Below, one piece after another: positions 15,967 through 23,664 of a DNA stretch of 30,294 bases. Both the position numbers and the translations under genes were made by a program. The notes under the pieces are model-generated. The model saw only the letters and a list, made by a program, of their open reading frames with translations, did not search any database and had not been told where the DNA came from. The first letter of the stretch is position 1, and each line of letters begins with the position of its first letter. The stretch is from Actinobacteria bacterium UBA7398. GTDB lineage: Bacteria > Actinomycetota > Actinomycetes > Nanopelagicales > Nanopelagicaceae. Location: NCBI GenBank assembly GCA_002470135.1, contig DKNC01000046.1, positions 869 through 31,162 of the forward strand, in the 5' to 3' direction.

Positions 15967-18138
15967 ATGGCAGAGCGCTCATTTGCAGCTGAAGTTGAAA
16001 AGTTGCGCGTTGGTGCTGGCGCAGAATTTGCCGGCGAAGGAATTCTCGCTGTAACAAAGGCGCTGCTGCAATCAGGAGTTTCATATGTAGGCGGTTATCA
16101 AGGTGCACCAATTTCGCACTTGATGGATGTACTTGGAGACGCGCACGAAATATTAGAGGAACTTGGAATCCATTTTGAAAACTCAGCTTCCGAAGCAACA
16201 GCAGCTGCAATGTTGGCCGCATCAGTTCATTATCCATTACGCGGTGCCGTAACTTTTAAATCAACAGTTGGTACCAACGTTGCATCAGATGCGCTCGCCA
16301 ACCTTTCATCCGGTGGTGTTACTGGTGGCGCGTTAATTATTGTTGGTGAAGATTACGGCGAAGGTTCTTCGATCATGCAAGAACGCTCACATGCATTTGC
16401 GATGAAATCACAAATTTGGTTAATGGATCCACGTCCAAACCTAACTGCAATCGTAGATTCAGTTGATTTAGGTTTTAGATTATCTGAGGCCAGCAATACT
16501 CCCGTTATGTTAGAACTTCGACTTCGCTCTTGTCACATTCACGGCAAATTTATTGCCAAAGATAATGTTCGCCCTTCCTTCACTTTGAAGGATGCGATTG
16601 AAAATCCACGTCAAGATCCAGCTAGAGTAGTTTTGCCGCCAGCATCTTTTGCGCATGAGCAAGAAAAGTTAAATGTTCGTTGGCCAGCTGCCGTAAAGTT
16701 CATCAAAGAGAATAAAATTAACGAAGTTATAAATGATGGTGCGCAAGATTTTGGCATCATTTTGCAAGGCGGTTTATACAACACAGTAATTCGGGCGTTA
16801 CAACTACTTGGACTTTCTGATGTCTATGGAAATAGCAAAATTCCACTTTATATTCTCAACGTTACCTACCCAATAATTGACGATGAAGTTATTGAATTTG
16901 CTAAAAGTAAGCGCGCAGTATTGTTAGTTGAGGAGGGTCAACCGGATTACATAGAACAAAACCTCCATGCTGTGCTTCGTCGCGCAGATGTTCCAACTAA
17001 GTTATTTGGAAAAGAGATGTTGCCACCAGCTGGTGAGTACACCCCAGCTCATGTAATTAAAGGAATCACTGAATTTATTAAAAAATATGGACCGGAATTA
17101 CTAGACCAAACCGCCCTTCCCGCGGTTGTTAGACCAAATGGTGATAAACCAACATCGCTTGAAACTCGGATTGCTCCAGAAAAAGTACACGGTCGACCAC
17201 CTTCATTTTGTACTGGTTGCCCAGAGCGCCCAATTTTTACAGCACTTAAACTTGCAGAACGCGAGACTGGGAAGCACCACATCAGCGCTGATATTGGTTG
17301 CCATCTATTTTCAATTTTGCCACCATTTAATATCGGTGCAACCACAATGGGTTATGGCCTTGGATCTGCCGGGGCATCTGCATTCCAATCGATTGAAACC
17401 GATAAACAAGTAATTTCTTTTATGGGCGATGGTGGTTTCTGGCATAACGGCTTAACTAGTGGAATTGGTAACGCAGTTTTTAATCAGAGCGATGGCTTAA
17501 CAGTTATTGTAGATAACGCTTATAGCGCTGCAACTGGCGGTCAAGACATTCTCTCTTCGCAAGCTGATAATGAATTGCGATCTACTAAACATCCGATTGA
17601 GGCAGCCGTACGTGGGATTGGCGTCAAGTGGGTAAAGACAATTACTAACACGTACAAAGTTAGTGAAATGCGGGAAACTTTTAAGAGCGCTTTAACGGGA
17701 AATGTAAAAGGTCCAAAAATTATTGTGGCGCAAAGTGAGTGTACGTTAAATCGAATGCGTCGCGAGAAGCCAGCAATGGCTAAGAGAATCAAAGAAGGCA
17801 AGCGCGTTGTTAAAGAGCGATTTGGAATTGACCCAGACACATGCACTGGCGATCACTCTTGTATCCGCATAAATGGCTGTCCTTCACTAACAATTGCACC
17901 AAATCCAGATCCAATGCGCAAAGATCCCGTGGCATCAATTCTTAACACATGCGTTGGCTGTGGCCTTTGTGGCGAAGCCGCTCATGCTGCCGTTTTATGT
18001 CCTTCGTTTTACCGGACTGAAGTCATTAGCAACCCATCAATTTGGGATAAAGCAAAATTAGCAATCCGGAGTGCAGTAATTGGTTTCTTGCAGAATGGAA
18101 TTGAACGAAGGTTAGTTGGAATCCAACCAAATGCTTAA
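15967..18138 (+). CDS. iorA: Indolepyruvate:ferredoxin oxidoreductase alpha-like subunit (TPP and Fe-S)
   Basis: 723-residue 2-oxoacid:ferredoxin oxidoreductase subunit that decarboxylates an aryl-pyruvate to aryl-acetyl-CoA. The N-terminal pyrimidine-binding domain includes YQGAPISHLMDVL and the SEATAAAMLAAS segment. The TPP-binding domain has MGDGGFWHNG (GDG near residue 487) ending in IVDN. The C-terminal ferredoxin-like region has Cys626-x5-Cys632-x5-Cys638-Pro and then Cys662-x2-Cys665-x2-Cys668 with Cys678-Pro. The first group lacks the usual four-cysteine spacing. A strong AAGGAGA site precedes the ATG. The stop overlaps iorB. Indolepyruvate fits the neighbouring genes, but phenylpyruvate or hydroxyphenylpyruvate are equally allowed by the family. 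Confidence 0.88.
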   Translation: MAERSFAAEVEKLRVGAGAEFAGEGILAVTKALLQSGVSYVGGYQGAPISHLMDVLGDAHEILEELGIHFENSASEATAAAMLAASVHYPLRGAVTFKSTVGTNVASDALANLSSGGVTGGALIIVGEDYGEGSSIMQERSHAFAMKSQIWLMDPRPNLTAIVDSVDLGFRLSEASNTPVMLELRLRSCHIHGKFIAKDNVRPSFTLKDAIENPRQDPARVVLPPASFAHEQEKLNVRWPAAVKFIKENKINEVINDGAQDFGIILQGGLYNTVIRALQLLGLSDVYGNSKIPLYILNVTYPIIDDEVIEFAKSKRAVLLVEEGQPDYIEQNLHAVLRRADVPTKLFGKEMLPPAGEYTPAHVIKGITEFIKKYGPELLDQTALPAVVRPNGDKPTSLETRIAPEKVHGRPPSFCTGCPERPIFTALKLAERETGKHHISADIGCHLFSILPPFNIGATTMGYGLGSAGASAFQSIETDKQVISFMGDGGFWHNGLTSGIGNAVFNQSDGLTVIVDNAYSAATGGQDILSSQADNELRSTKHPIEAAVRGIGVKWVKTITNTYKVSEMRETFKSALTGNVKGPKIIVAQSECTLNRMRREKPAMAKRIKEGKRVVKERFGIDPDTCTGDHSCIRINGCPSLTIAPNPDPMRKDPVASILNTCVGCGLCGEAAHAAVLCPSFYRTEVISNPSIWDKAKLAIRSAVIGFLQNGIERRLVGIQPNA

Positions 18139-19699
18139 TCAATCTAGACCAATCACCATGGCGGTTTTAGCTATGGGCGGCGAAGGCGGCGGCGTTTTAG
18201 CTGATTGGTGCATCGACATGGCGGAGCACTCAAATTATTGGGCACAAACAACTTCAGTTCCCGGAGTTGCACAACGTACCGGTGCCACTGTTTATTACCT
18301 AGAATTTTTTTCTAATGATGGCAGCAATAAAGAGCCGATCTTAAGCACGATGCCAACACCTGGCGAAGTAGATATTGTGATCGCTTCAGAATTAATGGAA
18401 GCTGGTCGCGCCGTATTTCGGGGATTTGTAACACCTGAGACCACAACTTTTATCGCATCAACAAACCGAGTTTATTCAATGACTGAAAAAACTGCGATGG
18501 GAGATGGTCGAGTAAGTTCCGAAGAGTTGTTAAGTGCTTGCGAAGCAGCAGCTAAAAAATTTATCTCGGGAGATTTTTCCGATGTCGCCGACAAGAGCAG
18601 TACTGTTATTTCAGCAGCACTTTTTGGTGCGCTTGCAGGTAGCGGCGCGCTACCATTCACGAAAGAGCAATTTACATCTGCAGTAGAGCGCAGTGGCGTA
18701 GGAGTTAAAAATTCTTTAATAGCATTTGAAAAGAGTTTTGAGATTGCGCAAAATTCTTTAAAACCAAAATCAAACCCGGTTTCTATTTCAATTGGCGCTA
18801 AGCCAGCCGATGCACCATCCGCAAATTTAGGCTTAACGCCAGCGCAAGAGTTAGAAATTCTCAATAATCCAAATGGAGCTGTTGGTTCGAAATTGCAGGA
18901 CCTTGCTTCTAGAATTAAAAGTGATTATCCAAGTGCTGTTACTTTAATGACCATAAGCGGCATCAAGCGAACGGCTGATTATCAAGATGCTGCTTACGCC
19001 AAAGTTTATTTAGATCGATTAGAAGCAGTAAAAGAATGCGATTCAGTATTTGGTGATGGTACGTATCGGACGCTTAATGAGGTAGCCCGATATACCGCGC
19101 TCTGGATGACTTATGAGGACACAATTCGGGTAGCGGATTTAAAGACTCGTCGAACTAGATTTAATCGCGTTAACGAGGAAGCGCGAGTTGCTGATAATCA
19201 GATTATGCAAGTACGCGAATTCTTACACCCGATGGCTGAAGAAATTGCTGATACTTTGCCAACCTTGTTAGGTGGTTGGATAATTAAAACTAAGACAGTA
19301 AGTAATTTTATAAATAAATTAACAATAAATGGCATGCGTCTGCACACTACCTCACTACATGGATATTTTTTGCTCTATATTTTGGCAAGGCTTAAATTCA
19401 TCCGCCGCCGTTCGCTGCGATTTAATCTTGAACAAGAACGCATTGATCAATGGCTAACCAAAATATTAGCTGTTATGCCCGAAAATTATGATTTAGCTTA
19501 TGAAATTGCTGAGAGCGCCAATGTAATTAAGGGATACGGCGACACCCATAAAAACGGTTGGCGTAACTTCACTTCATTAATGAGTGAAGTAGATAAATTG
19601 CGCGAATCTAAAGATTCAACCGCAGCAACTAGAATCTCGACGTTGCGAAGTGCGGCGCTCTCTGATGAAACCGGCGAGAAGTTAAGAGCGTTGCTTTAA
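18131..19699 (+). CDS. iorB: Indolepyruvate oxidoreductase beta-like subunit with DUF6537-type C-terminal domain
   Basis: Partner of the preceding subunit, about 522 residues. The N-terminal gamma-type catalytic domain has the AMGGEGGGVLADW loop (residues 14-26) and SVPGVAQRTGATVYYLE, both typical of IorB/PorG. The C-terminal half (about residues 240-515, including FLHPMAEEIADTLP) matches the extension seen in aerobic-bacterium IorB proteins rather than the ~200-residue archaeal form. The ATG at 18131 overlaps the iorA stop by eight bases; a TTG at 18116 and an ATG at 18158 are alternatives, and none has a clear ribosome site, so coupled re-initiation is likely. It ends three bases from the facing monooxygenase stop. 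Confidence 0.87.
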   Translation: MLNQSRPITMAVLAMGGEGGGVLADWCIDMAEHSNYWAQTTSVPGVAQRTGATVYYLEFFSNDGSNKEPILSTMPTPGEVDIVIASELMEAGRAVFRGFVTPETTTFIASTNRVYSMTEKTAMGDGRVSSEELLSACEAAAKKFISGDFSDVADKSSTVISAALFGALAGSGALPFTKEQFTSAVERSGVGVKNSLIAFEKSFEIAQNSLKPKSNPVSISIGAKPADAPSANLGLTPAQELEILNNPNGAVGSKLQDLASRIKSDYPSAVTLMTISGIKRTADYQDAAYAKVYLDRLEAVKECDSVFGDGTYRTLNEVARYTALWMTYEDTIRVADLKTRRTRFNRVNEEARVADNQIMQVREFLHPMAEEIADTLPTLLGGWIIKTKTVSNFINKLTINGMRLHTTSLHGYFLLYILARLKFIRRRSLRFNLEQERIDQWLTKILAVMPENYDLAYEIAESANVIKGYGDTHKNGWRNFTSLMSEVDKLRESKDSTAATRISTLRSAALSDETGEKLRALL

Positions 19700-19702
19700 G
19701 GC

Positions 19703-22117
19703 TTAGCTCTCTTCAAACTTCGCAGTAATTTCAGCATATGTCATCATCGAACGTGCTGCTTCAGCTGCCATTTTTTCGCGTTCTAGATTTCGCTCGAGCT
19801 GGACTTTTGCTGATACATATTGTTTTGGCCATTTCACATCTAGATAACCGATTTTTGCGGCTTCATTCAGGGTCCATGCGGGATTAGCTAAATGCGGACG
19901 GGCTATTGCACATAGATCGGCGCGACCCGCAGCAATAATCGTATTTGCATGGTCTGCCTCAGATATTGCGCCAACTGCGATGGTTTTTATGCCAACTTCG
20001 TTTCGGATTTGATCTGAGAATGGAGTCTGGAACATGCGACCATAAACTGGCTTCTCGTCTTTTGAAACCTGTCCTGAAGAACAGTCAATGACATCTGCCC
20101 CAGCAGCTTTAAATGCGCGTGCTATTTCAACGGCATCTTTTGGGGTAATTCCGCCTTCTACCCAATCATGCGCAGAGATACGTACGCTGATTGGTTTACC
20201 AGCTGGCCAGGCGGCGCGTACTGCGTTAAAAACTTCTAGCGGATAACGGAGACGATTTTCTAGCGAGCCACCGTATTCGTCGGTACGTTGATTGGTTAGT
20301 GGGGAAATAAATGAAGAAATTAAATAGCCGTGTGCAGCGTGCAATTCTAGCCAATCGAAACCAGCCTCAGCTCCAGCATTAGTGGCGCGAACAAAGTCAG
20401 CTTTAACTCGGTCCATATCTTCGCGAGTCATAGCTTTCGAAGTTTGGGAAACGCCTGCTAAATATTGTTGTGGTGATGCTGAAATCAATTCCCAGCCGCC
20501 AGTTGCAACTGGTTTATCAATTCCTTCCCAAGCTAAGTTTGTGGCACCTTTTGCACCAGCATGACCAATTTGTATTGCAATCTTGGCCTCGGAATTTTCG
20601 TGAACAAAATTTACAATTCTTTTCCAGCCGGCAGTGTGTTCCGGGGTGTACATACCTGGGCATCCCGGCGTGATTCGAGCATCTGCGGTAACGCAAGTCA
20701 TTTCGGTAAATACCAATCCTGCGCCACCCATTGCACGCGCACCTAAATGCACAAGGTGATAATCAGCAGGCATGCCATCATGGGCCGAATATTGGGCCAT
20801 TGGCGAAACCACAATGCGATTTTTTAGAACTACATCACGAACTTTTAGCGGCGTGAGCATCGGTGGGATTTGGCTACCGGACTTTGGAAGCGGTACACCA
20901 GCATCGGCAAAAGCTTTTTCCGCATACCAACGTTCATATCCATCTAAGAAGTTAGCATCGCGTACTCGTAAATTTTCATGGCTGATCCGTTGAGATCTAG
21001 TTAGTAACGAATAATTGAATTGCTCCGCAGGAAGTCGGGTGTAGCGATCTATATGTTCAAACCACTCCATAGCGTTACGGGCTGCGTTCTGGATTTTTAA
21101 AACTTCTACAGATCGCAAATCTTGGTAAGTTTTTAGTACTGATTCTAGGTTTACTGAACTATCACCAGAACCCGCAGCAAGAGTCTCGAATGAGCGTGCT
21201 AGTTCAATCGCATCTTCCATCGCTAATTTTGTGCCAGACCCAATAGAGAAGTGCGCAGTATGAGCCGCATCGCCCATCAAAATAGTTGGAACTTTCTTTT
21301 GGTTAATAGTGTTCCAATGAATCCACTCTTGGCAGATAACTCTAGGAAATTTAATCCAAATAGCCGACCCTCTTAAATGCGCTGCGTTTGTAAGAAGTTT
21401 TGCACCATCAAGATGTTCTTTAAATAAGTTTTCACAGAATGCAACCGCTTCTTCTTGCGACATATCCTCAAGTCCGGCTTTTTTCCATACCTCTTCGGGA
21501 GTTTCCACAATAAAAGTTGAGGTATCACCATCAAATTGATAAACATGGGCTTGGAACCAACCAAATTCAGTCTCTTTAAATAAGAAAGTAAAATCCTTAA
21601 ACATCTTCTTGGTACCGAGCCAAACGAAGCGGCAGATTCGAGTATCAATATCCGGCTTGAAAGTTTCAGCGTAGCGGGTTCGGATTGCACTGTTTAAACC
21701 ATCAGCCGCTATCACCAAATCAGCATCATATTTAGCAGCCATTTCTTGATCATCTTTGACATCTGTTTCAAAAACTAAATTTACGCCAAGTTCTTCACAA
21801 CGTGTCTGCAAAATATTAAGTAATCGCTTGCGACCGATTCCGCAGAAACCATGGCCACCAGAGATAAAACTTTCATCATCGATCCGCACATCAATGTCGT
21901 CCCAATGATTAAATGAACCAAGAATTTCGCGAGCGGTTTTTTCATCTGCGCGGACAAAATTACTAAGGGTTTGATCCGAAAAAACAACGCCCCAACCGAA
22001 AGTGTCGTATGGGCGATTACGTTCAACCACGGTTATTTCATGAGCTGGATTCTGTTTTTTCATAAGAATTCCAAAGTAAAGCCCAGCAGCGCCGCCGCCA
22101 ATTGAAAGAATCTTCAT
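19703..22117 (-). CDS. Fused flavin monooxygenase / NADH:flavin oxidoreductase (salicylyl-CoA 5-hydroxylase / 2-aminobenzoyl-CoA monooxygenase-reductase type)
   Basis: 804-residue fusion. Residues 1-410 form a class A FAD monooxygenase: GGGAAG (7-12), the DG motif AADGLNSAIRTR near 138-148, and GDAAHTAHFSIGSG near 282-294. Residues ~418-770 form an Old Yellow Enzyme barrel with the HAAHGY active-site pair (His593, His596) and the C-terminal phosphate-site segment CAIARPHLANPAW. Known fusions hydroxylate salicylyl-CoA to gentisyl-CoA, or hydroxylate and then reduce 2-aminobenzoyl-CoA to a non-aromatic product. The start at 22117 is set by AAAGGAGAG just upstream; an upstream in-frame ATG is less likely. 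The tryptophan/anthranilate context favours 2-aminobenzoyl-CoA, but the needed CoA ligase is not in the window. Confidence 0.9.
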   Translation of the reverse strand: MKILSIGGGAAGLYFGILMKKQNPAHEITVVERNRPYDTFGWGVVFSDQTLSNFVRADEKTAREILGSFNHWDDIDVRIDDESFISGGHGFCGIGRKRLLNILQTRCEELGVNLVFETDVKDDQEMAAKYDADLVIAADGLNSAIRTRYAETFKPDIDTRICRFVWLGTKKMFKDFTFLFKETEFGWFQAHVYQFDGDTSTFIVETPEEVWKKAGLEDMSQEEAVAFCENLFKEHLDGAKLLTNAAHLRGSAIWIKFPRVICQEWIHWNTINQKKVPTILMGDAAHTAHFSIGSGTKLAMEDAIELARSFETLAAGSGDSSVNLESVLKTYQDLRSVEVLKIQNAARNAMEWFEHIDRYTRLPAEQFNYSLLTRSQRISHENLRVRDANFLDGYERWYAEKAFADAGVPLPKSGSQIPPMLTPLKVRDVVLKNRIVVSPMAQYSAHDGMPADYHLVHLGARAMGGAGLVFTEMTCVTADARITPGCPGMYTPEHTAGWKRIVNFVHENSEAKIAIQIGHAGAKGATNLAWEGIDKPVATGGWELISASPQQYLAGVSQTSKAMTREDMDRVKADFVRATNAGAEAGFDWLELHAAHGYLISSFISPLTNQRTDEYGGSLENRLRYPLEVFNAVRAAWPAGKPISVRISAHDWVEGGITPKDAVEIARAFKAAGADVIDCSSGQVSKDEKPVYGRMFQTPFSDQIRNEVGIKTIAVGAISEADHANTIIAAGRADLCAIARPHLANPAWTLNEAAKIGYLDVKWPKQYVSAKVQLERNLEREKMAAEAARSMMTYAEITAKFEES

Positions 22118-22139
22118 AGCTCTCCTTTGCCTTTTTCCT

Positions 22140-22185
22140 ATTCGGTACATTTCGAATTACAGTGCGGCGATAATAACCGTGCCAA
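22140..22185 (-). promoter_or_regulatory. Promoter of the fused monooxygenase with overlapping palindrome
   Basis: Read on the - strand, TTGGCA (22185-22180), an 18-base spacer and TGTAAT (22161-22156) each match the sigma70 consensus at five of six positions. The palindrome ATTCG-N8-CGAAT (22140-22157) overlaps the -10 box and the expected start site, where a repressor would block initiation. Confidence 0.55.
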
Positions 22186-22188
22186 GAA

Positions 22189-22234
22189 TAGGGTTACTTA
22201 CTTACTTCTGCCAGAGATAGTGATTAGGGTTACT
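22189..22234 (+). repeat. Direct repeats before the SDR gene
   Basis: TAGGGTTACT occurs at 22189-22198 and 22225-22234, 36 bases apart start to start. The second copy ends two bases before the SDR start codon. The first runs into three tandem TTAC units (22194-22205). GATAAT (22169-22174) is a possible -10 box for the SDR. Repeat placement suggests protein binding or a leader effect, but neither is shown. Confidence 0.4.
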
Positions 22235-22236
22235 AC

Positions 22237-23013
22237 ATGTTCAGTCCGAGATTTAATGGCAAAGCCGCAATCGTTACTGGGGGCAGCGGTGGGATTGGTT
22301 CTGCTATTGCAGAGGCGCTGCTTAGCGAAGGCGCAATGGTTGCAATATTTGACACCAACCAAGAGACCCTACAAAAGAGTGTTGCCGCCTTTTCTACTTC
22401 TGGCTCAATGGTAATTGGGGAGGTAGTGGATGTGCGCGATGGCGCTGCAGTCAAGAAAGCGGTTGATGCAGTCGCTGAAAAATTTGGCCGGGTTGATATT
22501 TTAATTGCAGCAGCTGGTGGATCACTGGGCACACCGCGCGATTTAAATGAGATTAGCGAAGCCGACATTGATTTAGTCTTAGATGTAAATGTAAAAGGAA
22601 CTTTTAATTGTGCACGTGCGGTAATAGAACATATGAAAAAAGCTGGCGGCGGTTCCATCGTTACTTTTTCTTCGATTGGTGGTCGTGGCGCAAGCCCAGT
22701 AACTGGCGTTCCATACGCGGCAGCAAAATCTGCCATCCTAGGTTTAACTCGCAGGCTTGCGCGCGAAGTTGGCGCTGACAAAATTAGAGTAAATGCAATT
22801 GCGCCTGGACTTTTCTTAACTGGACGGTTGCAAGGAATGTTCGATGCACTTGCCGAATCTGAGCGGAATGAAGTTTTAAACGCCATACCGTTAAAGCGGA
22901 TGCCCGAAATAGACGAATGCGTTCAACCAGTTTTATTCCTAGCTAGCGATGCCGCTTCTTATATGACTGGAACTGTTTTAGATGTTAACGGCGGCAGATT
23001 GATGCCTAGTTAG
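22237..23013 (+). CDS. Short-chain dehydrogenase/reductase (FabG-like classical SDR)
   Basis: 258-residue NAD(P)-dependent Rossmann-fold oxidoreductase. The cofactor loop TGGSGGIG is at residues 14-21; Asp39 at the end of strand 2 (IFDT) suggests NAD rather than NADP. The NNAG-type segment is varied to AAAGG (91-95), the structural Asn118 is in DVNVKG, and the catalytic set is Ser146, Tyr160 and Lys164 in YAAAK. The C-terminal MTGTVLDVNGG is typical. No ribosome site precedes the ATG. It diverges from the fused monooxygenase, so oxidation or reduction of a hydroxyl/keto intermediate of the same pathway is likely but unproven. Confidence 0.92.
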   Translation: MFSPRFNGKAAIVTGGSGGIGSAIAEALLSEGAMVAIFDTNQETLQKSVAAFSTSGSMVIGEVVDVRDGAAVKKAVDAVAEKFGRVDILIAAAGGSLGTPRDLNEISEADIDLVLDVNVKGTFNCARAVIEHMKKAGGGSIVTFSSIGGRGASPVTGVPYAAAKSAILGLTRRLAREVGADKIRVNAIAPGLFLTGRLQGMFDALAESERNEVLNAIPLKRMPEIDECVQPVLFLASDAASYMTGTVLDVNGGRLMPS

Positions 23014-23052
23014 TATTGCCTACATCACATACGCGGCAGTAACTTGTTTTCT

Positions 23053-23105
23053 AACGGAAAATTTATCGTTTTACCGTTGACGGAACTACTCCCTCGACCC
23101 AAGAT
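23053..23105 (+). promoter_or_regulatory. Possible promoter of the VOC-ABC operon with inverted repeat
   Basis: TTGACG (23077-23082) is a good -35 box; the -10 region about 17 bases on (CAAGAT, 23100-23105) is poor. AACGG (23053-23057) and CCGTT (23074-23078) form an inverted repeat that touches the -35 box. The 130-base gap 23014-23143 shows no gene or terminator. Confidence 0.3.
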
Positions 23106-23143
23106 TGAACACTCATAGTGCCAATATTTGGAGGAGCAAGTTA

Positions 23144-23650
23144 ATGCCAAAGACTGAATATTTACCTGGCTTAGAAGGCATAGACCATGTCGGAATTACA
23201 ATCCCGAACTTAGACGAAGCCGTCGCATTCTATTCAGAACTACTCGGAGCATCTGAAATTTTTAGATTGGGTCCATTTGATGCTCGCGAGATCCCCGGCG
23301 TAGATGGTAAAGATTGGTCGCTTGCTCACGTAAACGTTACCGATGCTAAATTCACAATCGCAATGTTGGAAACGAAAAATGGCAGCCGATTGGAATTATT
23401 TCAGTACGACCGACCTGATGATCGTCGCTTAACTCCACCTCGTAATTGTGACCTCGGTGGGCATCACATTGCATTCAAAGTTGCTAATCTAGATAAAGTT
23501 TTAGCAATGAAAGATAAATTTAGTTTAACTTTCATGTCGGGGCCGATTGCGATAACAGAAGGACCTGCGGCTGGGCAACGTATTATTTACGTTCTAGATC
23601 CATGGGGTAATCAGCTTGAATTGGTTGAATATCAAGCGATAAAGAAGTAA
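23144..23650 (+). CDS. VOC-family (glyoxalase/bleomycin-resistance/extradiol dioxygenase fold) metalloenzyme
   Basis: 168-residue protein of two beta-alpha-beta-beta-beta modules. The usual metal-ligand positions are filled: His15 in GIDHVGI, Glu in SRLELFQ, His in GGHHIAFKV and Glu in NQLELVEY. This points to an active glyoxalase, epimerase or dioxygenase-like enzyme rather than a binding protein. Start at 23144 is chosen because GGAGGAG lies seven bases upstream; an earlier TTG in frame lacks support. It is the first gene of an operon with the ABC importer (14-base gap), so it probably acts on the imported compound or an early product. The reaction cannot be named from sequence. Confidence 0.85.
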   Translation: MPKTEYLPGLEGIDHVGITIPNLDEAVAFYSELLGASEIFRLGPFDAREIPGVDGKDWSLAHVNVTDAKFTIAMLETKNGSRLELFQYDRPDDRRLTPPRNCDLGGHHIAFKVANLDKVLAMKDKFSLTFMSGPIAITEGPAAGQRIIYVLDPWGNQLELVEYQAIKK

Positions 23651-23664
23651 GGATCACTAAAAAA

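Noticed and set aside
22194..22207. TTAC tandem as a CRISPR-like or phase-variable repeat
   Set aside because: Three 4-base units in a non-coding leader are too few and too short for either.
22233..22886. Long antisense open frame across the SDR gene
   Set aside because: It mirrors the SDR codons, has no ribosome site and shows no recognisable domain.
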